Counted from the first letter of the stretch, positions 22,200 through 32,860 are shown. The stretch is 64,000 bases of DNA from Agrypnia vestita (GCA_016648135.1 JADDOH010023005.1:62001-126000); one strand, 5' to 3'. A program made the numbers and translations. Notes: generated by a model not told the origin, from the sequence alone.

Positions 22200-23960
22200 G
22201 GGCCCATTCTGAAACAATCTGAAGCATTTGCGGCCTTCCCATTACAAAACAATGTGCTATAAAGCACAATTTCGTCACCCACTCCCCCCCACGCCCAGCC
22301 ACCCCCACCAAACTCGCACATTTTTAATGTGACACCAAGGGCTATCTACCACCGTGACCACCAGGGGGTGGTAGTGTCTGGTTGTGAAGAAAACTTGGCG
22401 GATAGGGAAACTTATACTAGGAAAATTTATACATAACCATTACAAACATTTCGATGCTAACGCATCATATTCATACTAATCTTAAGCCTAAAGTGATATG
22501 TGCATAAGAAAATGGGTGTGGTCACTTAGCGCTAAAGAGGGGATGTAATAGAAGGTGTTTGAATATTAATTACATTTTTGTTACTTTTGATGGCTAAGTT
22601 TTCTAATTTCTAGTTTCTTTCCGTTTTTATAAATGATTATTAAATATACGCTATTACTACCAAAACAATGACCGATGATGACGGTAAAAAGTGTACTTCA
22701 ATCCTTGTCTCTATTTTTCTCCTAGTCTGTCCAATGTATGACGCATGACAATCTTTCCAATATATTTGTTAGACTCCAGTATTGTTTAATAGGTTTATTT
22801 TAGATTTATTTTTAAAAATATGACTTCTGATATTAAAATTTGTATAAAAAGCCGGTTTAAAAGTTATTTCTTTACATATATTAAGAAGATCAGCGGTTAA
22901 TTTTCCTACATCTAAAATTCTCTGAAAAATTATTTTAAAAATAATTCTCGGATTCTGTAATGCTGATGGGGTGTGTTACCCCGGATGCAGCCCACGTGAC
23001 ATAAATTTGAAGCTTGTGTTCCAATTTTACAAAAGATTACACATCAAAACAATGCAAGGCTGAAACAATAATAATTAGCAAACAACAAAGATTTAGCCGT
23101 CGCGGCGAGAAAATAAATTCGGCCTCACGATCCCGACGAGGCGACGTTTCCTTGGTGGCATAATACGCTAGATTAAACTTACCGCGGAAGAACCATTGTC
23201 GGTCTTACCGAAGGACACGTTTAATGAAATAGTCAAATTGATTACAGACTAGCACATTAGGGTGCTTCAAATTTTTTTAATTTTAATTTTTTATCTGGGC
23301 ACACTTTTTTATTTATTCAGTAGCCTAAAAAATAAACATATATTGTTATTTATTTTTCATTTCAATTATTTTTAGGGGTTGCTGCCATTGATTAATGTTT
23401 TGAAAATATGCGCTGTTTAGGGAAATTACTGCAATGCTTCAGAAATTACATGTCAATGCATGCAACATTAATAAGTTGTGGATTGGTTAAACACACTCCT
23501 TTCTCGATGGCGTAGTATTTTTAATAATGGGAAGTTTGTTTAAACGTATTTGTATAACAACTAGAGTCTCAGAGAAATAACCTACCTTTTGTTCTTGACA
23601 GAATTTACCATGTGCCATATAATGGCGTTTAAAGTGAGTTGAAAAACTCGGAAAATGACATCTTGGTATCTTGGTAAAAGCTTGTTGCTTTTGCATACTT
23701 CAATCATGAAGTTTCCTTGGAAACTAAACATAACATGGTACTGCCCACAAAATCCAGGGATTGGAAGATTTTCCAAAGCCTAAAACCCTAAAAAATGCTC
23801 TCATTATGGTTAAAAAAGTAGAAAATTTTGTAACAAACCACACGTTGATTTTTTTCAAAATAATCGCCGTTTCGTGTGATTTTTTTTTAACATGGATGAC
23901 AACTAAAATAAAGCTCATACTTTTGTACATTCTAAGAACGTAGTAAATGAAATGATGAGT
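22200..23960. other. Non-coding, with a C-rich patch and a GC-rich island
   Basis: At 22,350-22,376, CTACCACC and GGTGGTAG form an 8-bp stem near the end of the array. A CACGTG E-box lies near 22,990, and a GC-balanced unique island at 23,090-23,230. No coding region is supported. Confidence 0.5.
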
Positions 23961-23963
23961 AGA

Positions 23964-24240
23964 GAGAGGAGCAATACTGCGGACTATCAAGACAAGAAAG
24001 CTGGAATTTCTCAGACATATTATGAGAGGACCAAAATAAAGTCTAAACCAACTCATCATCCAGGGGAAAATAAGTGATAAAAACAGCGCAGGAAGATGCC
24101 GCATCTCACGGCTGCGTAACTTGAGGGACTGGTGTAAGTGTAACTCGACTGAGTTGTTCCGTGCGGCGGTAAATAAAATCGTAATCGCCAAAATGATCGC
24201 CGATCTCCGATAGAAGATGGCACCATTAGAAGAAGAAGAT
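23964..24240 (+). pseudogene. RTE-like reverse-transcriptase tail, broken
   Basis: Reading plus, the frame gives ERGAILRTIKTRKLEFLRHI, MRGPK, a TAA (24037-24039), then LNQLIIQGKI, RISRLRNLRDWC, STELFRAAVNKIVIAKMIAD and a TAG at 24211. This is the C-terminal signature of an insect RTE/BovB-type ORF2 (GHIMRG.KY..LQLIIQGKI...RR..SWLRNLR.W....ELFRAA). It ends in a GAAGAAGAAG microsatellite-like tail. The 5' end is truncated and at least one in-frame stop is present. The segment at 41.12-41.39 kb is the same region of a related element. Confidence 0.8.
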
Positions 24241-24289
24241 ATTTATATCACTACGTAAACTTGTTATTGCTTTCTGGAGTTTTGACTTA

Positions 24290-24560
24290 AATATAAGTTT
24301 ATCCTAATTATAATAATTTCTTTTTCTGTCTGTTCGTCCGTCCGTCTGTCTCAGTAACTTTGTGTAACGTCCGTAACTTCTTTAATGTAATTATTTTTAT
24401 TTTATTAAAAGAGGTAAAAAAAAAATTTGCGTTAAGAGTCTTATGTATATTTTTTAAGGTATTTTTTTCTTTTCTTTTTTTTATATAAATTAATAAATAA
24501 TTATTTCTTAGGAACCGACATGTAAAAGTACCTTCATTTTTGACGGGTTACAGCTTATTA
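24290..24560 (-). repeat. Dispersed repeat B, minus-strand copy
   Basis: On plus it reads ATAATTTCTTTTTCTGTCTG, then TCCGTCCGTCTGTC and GTGTAACGTCCGTAACTTC. After an A/T-rich middle comes CATTTTTGACGGGTTAC near 24,533-24,550. These are the complements of the tail and TGACGG core found at 5.5-6.0 kb. Confidence 0.55.
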
Positions 24561-24639
24561 TATAAGATCATATTGTTATAGCCTATTGTATAAATCATAG
24601 GGTTGTAGCATATTGTATAAGATCAGTTTTTATATTATT

Positions 24640-24820
24640 TTAAAAGTTTGAAGAACTCGCCTCGTGATCCAAAGTCACGGGTTCGAACCTCACTCCAGAC
24701 CAGCAAGTTAATCCTATTTCCACAGCACAAGCGTTTAGCTTATTTCGAAAATAGTAAAAATTTTGATGTGACACTTATTCCGTGTTCGCATCTATCTCTA
24801 TTTTATAAAAAAATCTTCTT
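24640..24820 (+). mobile_element. tRNA-derived SINE, head partly lost
   Basis: B-box GGGTTCGAACCTC (about 24,678-24,690), then CCAGCAAGTTAATCC, GCGTTTAGCTTATTTCGAAAATAG and a CCGTGTTCGCATCTATCTCT end, collinear with the 14.6-kb and 51.1-kb copies. The A-box region is degraded. It lies just upstream of the BEL/Pao insertion. Confidence 0.65.
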
Positions 24821-24865
24821 CCAAAGATTTTAAATATTATATTTAAGGCAATATTTTTTTATCGA

Positions 24866-25498
24866 TGGTTTGGCCAGTGTTAAATATGGAGAAATGGAGG
24901 CGATGATTGTGGTGAATGGAGCTTCAGTAAGATGAAGGCCTACCAATCCTATCCCTATAATCCTATCTTTATCTCTAATTAATTCCCTCTCCATCCTCCG
25001 CCTTTTTTCAATACGCCTAGCGACATCTCTGGTCCTGTATGGACTCGATCGCATTTTTTAATTCCTACCGCATTATCACCTGTTACCTGTTAATTGCCTG
25101 ACTTGAGTGAAGAAACCGCGTTGTACCGCATCTCTTAAAAGTTCGTTTTTTGGACCATTGTTCAGGAAATATTATCTTATAACCCGCATAAGCACTTGTA
25201 TTGGAATATACGGCAGCCGTGGATTGTGTCATCTCGAGTTGCAGTTGGACCAAGAATAAAGAGAAAAGGAAGAAAGAGGCATTTCCATTTCTTATCCAAC
25301 ATCCAGAATTGAAAAGGTAGGATTTCTCCTTATTTGTTGTTCATATTTACTGCAATATTCGTGTCTATTTCTTTGTTCATCCACCGGCCAAATCTCCAGC
25401 ATCTCGTTACATTATAATTCGCGCGAATGAACGATTGTCTCTCCTAACAAATTTCGATAAAACCGCATCTATTTGATTAATTAAAACCCGCTACACCA
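24866..25498 (+). repeat. 5' LTR of the BEL/Pao element (633 bp)
   Basis: It begins TGGTTTGGCCAGTG and ends CCGCTACACCA, giving TG...CA termini. A polyadenylation-type AATAAA is at 25255-25260. Compared with the 3' LTR it has one extra T in the T-run near 25053 and a C instead of T in GGCAGCCGTGG near 25218. It should contain the promoter, although no strong TATA box is obvious. Confidence 0.95.
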
Positions 25499-25503
25499 TA
25501 AGA

Positions 25504-25530
25504 TGGTCACTTCGACCGGATTTTGAACCA
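25504..25530 (+). other. tRNA primer-binding site
   Basis: Six bases after the LTR end, TGGTCACTTCGACCGGATTT continues TGAACCA. Its complement ends in CCA and contains a GGTTCAAAATCC T-arm-like block, so pairing with a tRNA 3' end could extend through the acceptor stem into the T arm. From memory the closest insect tRNA is tRNA-Tyr, with three 1-nt differences; that identity is not certain. Confidence 0.7.
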
Positions 25531-25979
25531 GTAATTTGATTTTCAAGTTGAGATTTGTCTGAGTATAATCGTTCATTTAAATATACTTTAACATTATTAA
25601 AGTGAATCTGTGTTTGAATACAAAGTGCTAATAAAATATAGTGTTTATAAATAGTTTAATCTCGTGATAATTTAACGCATCTTAATAGTTTATTACATGT
25701 ATTCATTTAATGCTCATTGTTCCTAAAGAGTAGGTAGTATATTTCTTATTTAATTTGAATTTATTTCAACGCCATCTATTTGATTATTATTATAACTATT
25801 TATATAATTGAAAAATCGACGTTTATTGATAGCGCCGTGCAAAAATTAATCATAGGTGTCGCATTAACTGACAACTGATTATAAACAACAAATATTTATT
25901 ATATTGTTATTTAAGTAACAAATAACAATCATACATTAATAAATATTTATCAACATCGATTTAATATTAGATTATAATC

Positions 25980-28900
25980 ATGGAAAAAAATAAGGAAAAA
26001 CAGCTTAGACTGCTTGAAGCAGAAAAGGCTACATACTTTTCTCGAACTCAAAACATTTATGATAGCATACCTAAATTAAAAGGTAAAACGTCAATTAACA
26101 TATTTATATCTAATGCGTTACTTTTGGAGGAAATTAGGCTAAAATTCATTGAAATTGTAATGAAGATAAATGATATTGAAATGGAATTAAATCCGTCATA
26201 TGTTCCGAATTTTGACAGTTTGAATGTATATGACGAATTGTATGCCGCAATTCAAAATACTAAAAACATTTATAAGGATAAAACGCCTAATATATCTGAA
26301 ACGCAAGTAGCCGCGAATAATAATTGTAAAACATATATAAAATTACCTCCTATAGAAATTCCTTCTTTCGACGGAAAAATACAGAATTGGCCAATATTTT
26401 ATGAATCCTTTAAAACAAACATACATCTAAATGAGGCTTTGAATGATTCTCAACGTATGCAGTATCTAATTGGAAAGCTGTCAAACACCGCGTTAAACGT
26501 TTTATCTGGGATAATTCCCACCGGCGCAAACTATTCCAGTGTCTGGAATAATTTGATAAAACGTTACCAAGATAAAAGGAATTTAGGCTGTCAATATGTA
26601 AACAATATATTTGAAAGTAAGCCAGTATTAAACAATGCAAGTAATTTAAATGAATTTTGTGAGAAATTCTCCGCGTCTGTTTCAGCGTTAAAACAGTTGG
26701 AAATTGAAGACGTATTGGACTTTCTATTTTTTAACTGTGCAATTCGTAGGTTGGATATAGACACTGTGAATGAATTTGAACTTTCCGTGAAAGATAAAGA
26801 AATCCCCTCAATGACTGAGTTGTTGGAATTTTTAAAGGCAAAGGTCAAAATTTTAGAACGTTTATCTAGTAATAATAATTCGTATAATTCAAATAAATCG
26901 CATACTCTCAAAAATAAACCAAACAATAATATTTCAAAAGCATTCATTACCAATTACGCCGCGTCTAATAATAATTGTTCGCAATGTAAAACCTCGCATT
27001 CTCATTTCTATCAGTGTAAGCAATTTAAAGAACTTTCGCCAAAAAACCGCTTTGATTTAGTGAAATCAATTAATGGCTGTGCGAATTGCCTAAGCTATAG
27101 CCATGGAAGTAAGGCATGTCACTCGACGAATTCTTGCAAAAAGTGTGATAAACGGCATCATACTATGTTACACTTTGATGACAATAAATATTTTAAGAAA
27201 AATAATAGTTGCAATGAAATTAAGTCAGTGCCAAGTACATCCGAAATTCAAAACAACTCTACGACTCTGTGTACTCAAAGCAGTAATTTGCCACAGTTAC
27301 GTGTCATTTTGCCTACCGCTCAAGTATACGCTTATTTTAACAAGCGTAATAAAAAAATTGTCCGATGTTTAATAGATAATGCATCTCAAAATAACCTTAT
27401 TACCTTCGCTTGTTGTAAAAGGTTAAATTTTAAAATAACTTCTTTGATTAATTCTGTGATTAAGGGTGTAGGTACAAGTTTTAGACCAATACATGGTTAT
27501 ACCTCTTTTAAGATTAAATCTCGAATTTCTAATCAAGAATATGAGATTCAGTGTTTGGTTTTGGATTGTATAACGGACGCATTGCCTACTGAATATATTG
27601 ATACGGCAAATTATACGCAATTAAGGACTATTCCTTTAGCAGATTGCAGTTGGAATATGCCTGGTGATATAGAAATTGTATTGGGAGCACAATTATTTCC
27701 GTATATCTTAATGGGTGGAAGAATTGAAGTGCCAAATTTGGCACCACTCATTGAAACAACATTGGGATATATAATTATGGGTAATATACCTTACGCATCT
27801 GAAAATACCGCATATAAATCAACTACAACCGCAATGTCACAAATTGTACAATGTGATATAAATTCTATATCTTGTTGCGCTATAACTGAATTGGAAAATA
27901 CCTTGCATAAGTTCTGGACATTGGAAGAATTACCTGTTAAACAATTTCAAAGTCCAGAAGACATAGCTTGTGAAAATATTTATCGTTCAACGGTTTCTCG
28001 AAATGATCAGGGCCGTTATATCGTAGCTCTTCCATTTTGTAAGAATCCAAATGAGTTAGGTAGTTCTTTTGCAACCGCACAAAGGCGTTTGATCGCCTTA
28101 GAACGTAAATTCAGTTATAATCCTGAATTACGTCAACATTATAATGATGTTATTAAAGATTATTTAAATAATAATTATTTGCGTGAAATTCCATCTCCTG
28201 TGGAGGATGGATATTATATACCACATCACGCAATTATCCGCCAAGATAAAGCTACTTCAAAGCTTAGGATAGTGTTAGACGCTAGTGCAAAATCCCATTC
28301 TGGTTTATCGCTTAATGATATTTTATTCGTAGGATCTAATATGCAAAAAGATCTGTTTTTGCTTCTACTTAGGTTTCGTCTTTTCGCCGTGGCAATAACA
28401 GCGGATATACGACAAATGTATTTGAGAATAGGGGTTACGGAAGAACACCAAAAATATCAAAGGATATTATATCGCTTCAATACTGATGAAGAAATTCGCA
28501 CCTTTCAATTTAATTCTGTTCCATTTGGATTGAAGGCAAGTCCGTATCTGGCAATGCGTACCATACGTGAACTTGCTTCCGATGAACAGCAATCTTTTCC
28601 CAACGCCGCAATTGTTGCTACATCCGATTTTTATATGGACGACTTAGTAAAGTCGGTCCCTGCTAGTTCTGGGGAAAAAGAGGCAATCAAACTAGTAAAA
28701 GAATTAATTTCATTTTTCGCAGCTGGGGACTTCGAATTGGTTAAATTTTCAAGCAATTCAAAGGAGCTTCTAGCGGAATTACCACCTCAGAATTGTGATC
28801 CAGTAAATTTTACGGACACTAAAACTGATCTTAAAATTTTAGGATTGATGTGGCTTCCAGAAGAAGATGTATTTTCCTTTAAAACATCTCCATGTATCGA

Positions 28901-31184
28901 GCAATGTTCTAAGAGAAACATCTTGTCAGTTGTAGCAAGATTATTTGATATTTTAGGTATGGTGTCTCCAGTAATTTTATATGCTAAACTACTTATCAAA
29001 TCACTATGGAATGCCAATATAGATTGGGATGAGTTACCTCCTGATGACATAATAACTGCTTACCAAAATTTGATTAAAGAATTGCCTTTATTATCAAATT
29101 TAAAAATCCCTCGTCACTTAAATGTAGCTTCAGGTTGTACTGTAAATATAGTCGCCTTTTGTGACGCAAGCTTAAAAGCATATGGCTGTGTTGTTTATTT
29201 ACACGTTACGGATGCTCAAGGTAACACATCTATCAATTTGGTATGTTCCAAATCAAAGGTCGCCCCGTTAAAGATTGTATCATTAGCTCGCTTAGAGCTG
29301 TGCGCAGCCTTATTACTTTCTAAATTAGTTAGATTTGTATATGATTCTTTTAACCCGCTTTACTCTATAAATAACATATACGCATTTAGCGATTCAATGA
29401 TTGCCTTATGTTGGATCAAATCGTCTCCACATAGATGGTCCATATTTGTATCCAATCGAGTAGCTAAAATTCAGGAAAATCTTGATTGCGAACATTTTTA
29501 TCACATACCCGGGATAGAAAATCCTAGCGATTGTTTATCTCGAGGTATTTTGCCTTCGCAACTGCTAGTACATGATCTATGGTGGCACGGACCTAGTTGG
29601 TTGAATAAACAACCCGATTCGTGGCCTATAAAACCATTTGTTCCTTCCGCATCTTCAGAAATTCCCGAGTTTAATTCGAAATTTTTGTCTTCAATCTTAA
29701 AACAACCGCCTGTTTTATACCCGCTGGTCCTTCGAGTTTCCTCTTGGAACAAATTGCTTCACGCAGTAGTATATGTATTGCGCTTTGCGCGAAAATTACC
29801 GCATTCAAAATATATGGAAGTTGATCATTTGAATCTAGCAGAACGTTACTTATTGTTTTCTGTTCAACAGCATTATTTTGCGCAAGAGTACTCCGCCCTT
29901 TTAAAGGGAAATTCTCTCCCTGTACCTTATAAAAGGCTTGATTTATTTGTAGACAACCATGATCTTATCCGCATAGGAGGCAGGTTATCAAATTCAGATT
30001 TGCCATTTGATGCAAGGCACCCTGTACTTCTACCAAAATCGGATCATTTAGTTAATCTTTTAATTGATCATTATCATAAACAAAATTGCCACACTGGGGC
30101 AAATTTACTGAATTCCCTAATTAAACAAAAATATTGGATAATTTCCGCTCGTAATGTTATTAGAACAAGAATAAGAAAATGTAATGCTTGTTTCCGTATA
30201 AAACCGAAAGGTCCGCTCCCTAAAATGGCAGATTTGCCTTCGTACAGAGTTCAAGAGGTTACTAAAGCTTTTATACACACCGGTGTAGACTTCGCTGGCC
30301 CGATTAACATTACGTTAACTAGACGTCGAGGTCAACGTTCTCAGAAAGCCTATATATGCCTCTTTAGCTGTCTTTCTACGAGAGCTGTTCATGTCGAACT
30401 TGTCTCTGATCTTTCAACAGATAGTTTTTTAGCCGCTTTTAAACGTTTCCTCTCGCGACGAGGGCCTGTGTCATGTATGTATTCTGATAATGGGACAAAT
30501 TTCGTTGGTGCAAAGGCACGATTAAACGAAATATATAGTAACGTGATGTCCGACACTTTGCAAACCGCATTAAGGGATGAATTGCTCAAGAACAGAATTA
30601 CGTGGAAAATGATTCCACCCAATGCACCTCATTTTGGGGGTTGTTGGGAGTCCCAAATAAAGTCACTTAAAGCGCACTTATATAGAGTGATTGGAAAGCA
30701 ATTGCTGACATATGAGGAATTAATGACGGTACTTACGCAAATCGAAGCAATAATGAATTGCCGCCCGTTGGGTTTAATGTCAGAAGATCCTAGTCTAGAA
30801 ATTCTGACACCCGCTCATTTTCTGATGACAACCCCTCTACAATTTCTTCCTGCAGAAGATGTATTAACTACGTGTCCCAATTTATTAACGCGTAAACATT
30901 TATTGGACAACCTAGTTCAATCTTTTTGGAAGAAATGGAGGTTGGAGTATTTACACACCTTACAAGCAAGACAAAAATGGTGTTCGTCAGAAAATCCTGT
31001 GCGAGTGGGCACAGTTGTGCTTATACATTTGGATGATGTGCCACCATTGCGGTGGCCATTGGGTAAGATTGAGGAGGTGTTTCCTGGACCTGATGGCGTC
31101 ATCCGGGTCGCAGTCGTGAGAACTGCGTCCGGAACGTTCAAAAGGCCAGTAGTACGGCTCTGTCCTCTCCCTACACAATTTTAA
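25980..31184 (+). CDS. gag-pol: BEL/Pao gag-pol polyprotein (1734 residues), intact
   Basis: One ATG-to-stop frame encodes all retrotransposition proteins. Residues about 121-290 are the gag-like DUF1759 region (LPPIEIPSFDGKIQNWPIF). At 333-400 are Cys/His knuckles (CSQC at 333, CANC at 367, CKKC after 380). About 445-560 is the DUF1758-type aspartic protease, with Asp466 in LIDNASQ. About 690-1000 is the reverse transcriptase, with Asp809 in TADIRQMY and YMDD at 885-888. About 1055-1190 is RNase H, with Asp1062, Glu1106, Asp1138 and Asp1184. The integrase has His1364/His1371 and Cys1401/Cys1404 for zinc, then Asp1437, Asp1503 and Glu1557 (HFGGCWE). About 1645-1730 is the DUF5641-like tail (FWKKWRLEYL). 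All catalytic residues of RT, RNase H and integrase are present, and no stop or frameshift occurs. The start is the first ATG after an AT-rich leader of about 480 bp. There is no separate gag stop or frameshift site, so the protein is presumably cut by its own protease. The length is normal for the family. Confidence 0.95.
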   Translation: MEKNKEKQLRLLEAEKATYFSRTQNIYDSIPKLKGKTSINIFISNALLLEEIRLKFIEIVMKINDIEMELNPSYVPNFDSLNVYDELYAAIQNTKNIYKDKTPNISETQVAANNNCKTYIKLPPIEIPSFDGKIQNWPIFYESFKTNIHLNEALNDSQRMQYLIGKLSNTALNVLSGIIPTGANYSSVWNNLIKRYQDKRNLGCQYVNNIFESKPVLNNASNLNEFCEKFSASVSALKQLEIEDVLDFLFFNCAIRRLDIDTVNEFELSVKDKEIPSMTELLEFLKAKVKILERLSSNNNSYNSNKSHTLKNKPNNNISKAFITNYAASNNNCSQCKTSHSHFYQCKQFKELSPKNRFDLVKSINGCANCLSYSHGSKACHSTNSCKKCDKRHHTMLHFDDNKYFKKNNSCNEIKSVPSTSEIQNNSTTLCTQSSNLPQLRVILPTAQVYAYFNKRNKKIVRCLIDNASQNNLITFACCKRLNFKITSLINSVIKGVGTSFRPIHGYTSFKIKSRISNQEYEIQCLVLDCITDALPTEYIDTANYTQLRTIPLADCSWNMPGDIEIVLGAQLFPYILMGGRIEVPNLAPLIETTLGYIIMGNIPYASENTAYKSTTTAMSQIVQCDINSISCCAITELENTLHKFWTLEELPVKQFQSPEDIACENIYRSTVSRNDQGRYIVALPFCKNPNELGSSFATAQRRLIALERKFSYNPELRQHYNDVIKDYLNNNYLREIPSPVEDGYYIPHHAIIRQDKATSKLRIVLDASAKSHSGLSLNDILFVGSNMQKDLFLLLLRFRLFAVAITADIRQMYLRIGVTEEHQKYQRILYRFNTDEEIRTFQFNSVPFGLKASPYLAMRTIRELASDEQQSFPNAAIVATSDFYMDDLVKSVPASSGEKEAIKLVKELISFFAAGDFELVKFSSNSKELLAELPPQNCDPVNFTDTKTDLKILGLMWLPEEDVFSFKTSPCIEQCSKRNILSVVARLFDILGMVSPVILYAKLLIKSLWNANIDWDELPPDDIITAYQNLIKELPLLSNLKIPRHLNVASGCTVNIVAFCDASLKAYGCVVYLHVTDAQGNTSINLVCSKSKVAPLKIVSLARLELCAALLLSKLVRFVYDSFNPLYSINNIYAFSDSMIALCWIKSSPHRWSIFVSNRVAKIQENLDCEHFYHIPGIENPSDCLSRGILPSQLLVHDLWWHGPSWLNKQPDSWPIKPFVPSASSEIPEFNSKFLSSILKQPPVLYPLVLRVSSWNKLLHAVVYVLRFARKLPHSKYMEVDHLNLAERYLLFSVQQHYFAQEYSALLKGNSLPVPYKRLDLFVDNHDLIRIGGRLSNSDLPFDARHPVLLPKSDHLVNLLIDHYHKQNCHTGANLLNSLIKQKYWIISARNVIRTRIRKCNACFRIKPKGPLPKMADLPSYRVQEVTKAFIHTGVDFAGPINITLTRRRGQRSQKAYICLFSCLSTRAVHVELVSDLSTDSFLAAFKRFLSRRGPVSCMYSDNGTNFVGAKARLNEIYSNVMSDTLQTALRDELLKNRITWKMIPPNAPHFGGCWESQIKSLKAHLYRVIGKQLLTYEELMTVLTQIEAIMNCRPLGLMSEDPSLEILTPAHFLMTTPLQFLPAEDVLTTCPNLLTRKHLLDNLVQSFWKKWRLEYLHTLQARQKWCSSENPVRVGTVVLIHLDDVPPLRWPLGKIEEVFPGPDGVIRVAVVRTASGTFKRPVVRLCPLPTQF

Positions 31185-31369
31185 TTTGTATAGGAAATAT
31201 AGTTTAGATTAGTATTAGGTTTATTAGCAAAGCAATGTGCTTTGAATGAATATTATGATATTTTTATTTTATTTTATTTTACGCATGTGAAGCCATGTAT
31301 TCAAACACATATTTATTTTCATTGTTCTTATTATTTTTTTTATTTTGTTGTTTGAAAGCTCAAGCTTCC

Positions 31370-31382
31370 AAGGTGGGGAGGA
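31370..31382 (+). other. Polypurine tract
   Basis: AAGGTGGGGAGGA, almost all purine, directly abuts the TG of the 3' LTR. This is the expected primer site for plus-strand DNA synthesis. Confidence 0.85.
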
Positions 31383-32014
31383 TGGTTTGGCCAGTGTTAA
31401 ATATGGAGAAATGGAGGCGATGATTGTGGTGAATGGAGCTTCAGTAAGATGAAGGCCTACCAATCCTATCCCTATAATCCTATCTTTATCTCTAATTAAT
31501 TCCCTCTCCATCCTCCGCCTTTTTTCAATACGCCTAGCGACATCTCTGGTCCTGTATGGACTCGATCGCATTTTTAATTCCTACCGCATTATCACCTGTT
31601 ACCTGTTAATTGCCTGACTTGAGTGAAGAAACCGCGTTGTACCGCATCTCTTAAAAGTTCGTTTTTTGGACCATTGTTCAGGAAATATTATCTTATAACC
31701 CGCATAAGCACTTGTATTGGAATATACGGCAGCTGTGGATTGTGTCATCTCGAGTTGCAGTTGGACCAAGAATAAAGAGAAAAGGAAGAAAGAGGCATTT
31801 CCATTTCTTATCCAACATCCAGAATTGAAAAGGTAGGATTTCTCCTTATTTGTTGTTCATATTTACTGCAATATTCGTGTCTATTTCTTTGTTCATCCAC
31901 CGGCCAAATCTCCAGCATCTCGTTACATTATAATTCGCGCGAATGAACGATTGTCTCTCCTAACAAATTTCGATAAAACCGCATCTATTTGATTAATTAA
32001 AACCCGCTACACCA
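31383..32014 (+). repeat. 3' LTR of the BEL/Pao element (632 bp)
   Basis: Identical to the 5' LTR except for one missing T and one C-to-T change. AATAAA lies at 31771-31776. It ends CACCA and is followed by host sequence ATCACACTTATA. Confidence 0.95.
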
Positions 32015-32580
32015 ATCACACTTATATAATTATTGACATTCTACAGACGTTTTGACGTTTTTCTATTTTTGATTGCTGGGGAAACAATCGTAAAATAAAA
32101 ATATTTTTATTTTCAGAAAAATTAGTATAATTTTTATAATATTATACTTAAAAAAGCCAGTTTTGTCATTGTCAACTATTGATTTAATCAGCCGACATTT
32201 CAAATATGAAAACAAAGTTAATCCTTTTGGCGAATACAAATAATTGATGAATATCCCATCCCATCCTTTCGTGCATTATTTATACGCAGCTATTTAAATT
32301 ATCCATATTTGTGTACCCTGCCAAAGCTGTGTCATACGTATGAAAAGCTAATTTAGTGCGCGTTCCCGCTTACTACGTCAAATATCGTTATAATCGTCAT
32401 AGAGAGTGTTACGCTGAACGTTAATATGCGTGGCTGCGTAATATGATTCTACCGGGTTCATGCAATAATTTGGGTGCATTTCAGCCTACCCGGGGCCTTA
32501 TTCTCGAGTTTAATAAATATTAAATCTTCTCTCGAGATTTTTCATTTATTAAAACATATCCGACAGACATAAACACATTC
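32015..32580. other. Non-coding flank of the BEL/Pao element
   Basis: AT-rich with a small GC-balanced patch at 32,330-32,500. No feature is recognised. Confidence 0.5.
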
Positions 32581-32584
32581 ATAT

Positions 32585-32860
32585 TCACTGCAAATGCACA
32601 TTTCGGCGTTTTTTCGAAAATGTGGGTTTTTATTATTCATTTATATCAGAATGTATACTCTAGACTGCAATTTTTTAAAGGCAATAACTTAGATAAAACA
32701 TTTGTTATTATATAAAACTAATAAAATTAACATTATTTACAATAATTAAGAAAATATAACCATTAATCGGCAGGCCGCGGCCAAAAAAATTGTTTTTAAT
32801 GTCATAGGCGGCGCAAAAATTAAATGAATATTTATATTTACGCAAAATATGTTTTTTCAT
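32585..32860 (+). mobile_element. Partial copy of the TTAA-flanked element
   Basis: CACATTTCGGCGTTTTTTCG, AAAATGTGGGTTTTTATTATTC and TATATCAGAATGTA match the left inverted repeat of the complete element at 58,476-59,203. The following TATATAAAACTAATAAAATT and ACATTATTTA match its interior. The right end is missing. Confidence 0.65.

Larger units (their letters stand above)
24866..32014 (+). mobile_element. Full-length BEL/Pao LTR retrotransposon, 7149 bp
   Basis: Every structural part is present and ordered: 5' LTR, tRNA primer-binding site, one gag-pol frame, polypurine tract, 3' LTR. The pol order (protease, reverse transcriptase, RNase H, integrase) and the DUF1758/Peptidase_A17/DUF5641-like domains mark the BEL/Pao superfamily (Belpaoviridae). 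No envelope-like frame follows pol. The LTRs differ by one substitution and one 1-bp indel, so the insertion is recent and the copy may still be active. Flanks are ATCGA on the left and ATCAC on the right, so the expected 4-6-bp target duplication is imperfect. Confidence 0.95.

Noticed and set aside
23724..24191. 155-codon open frame on the minus strand
   Set aside because: It overlaps the RTE tail on the plus strand antisense and has no domain of its own.
25980..26980. A separate gag gene with its own stop or frameshift
   Set aside because: The frame runs through from gag to pol with no stop, so a single polyprotein is the simpler reading.
31185..31382. Envelope gene after pol in the BEL/Pao element
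   Set aside because: Only about 200 bp of AT-rich sequence lies between the pol stop and the 3' LTR.
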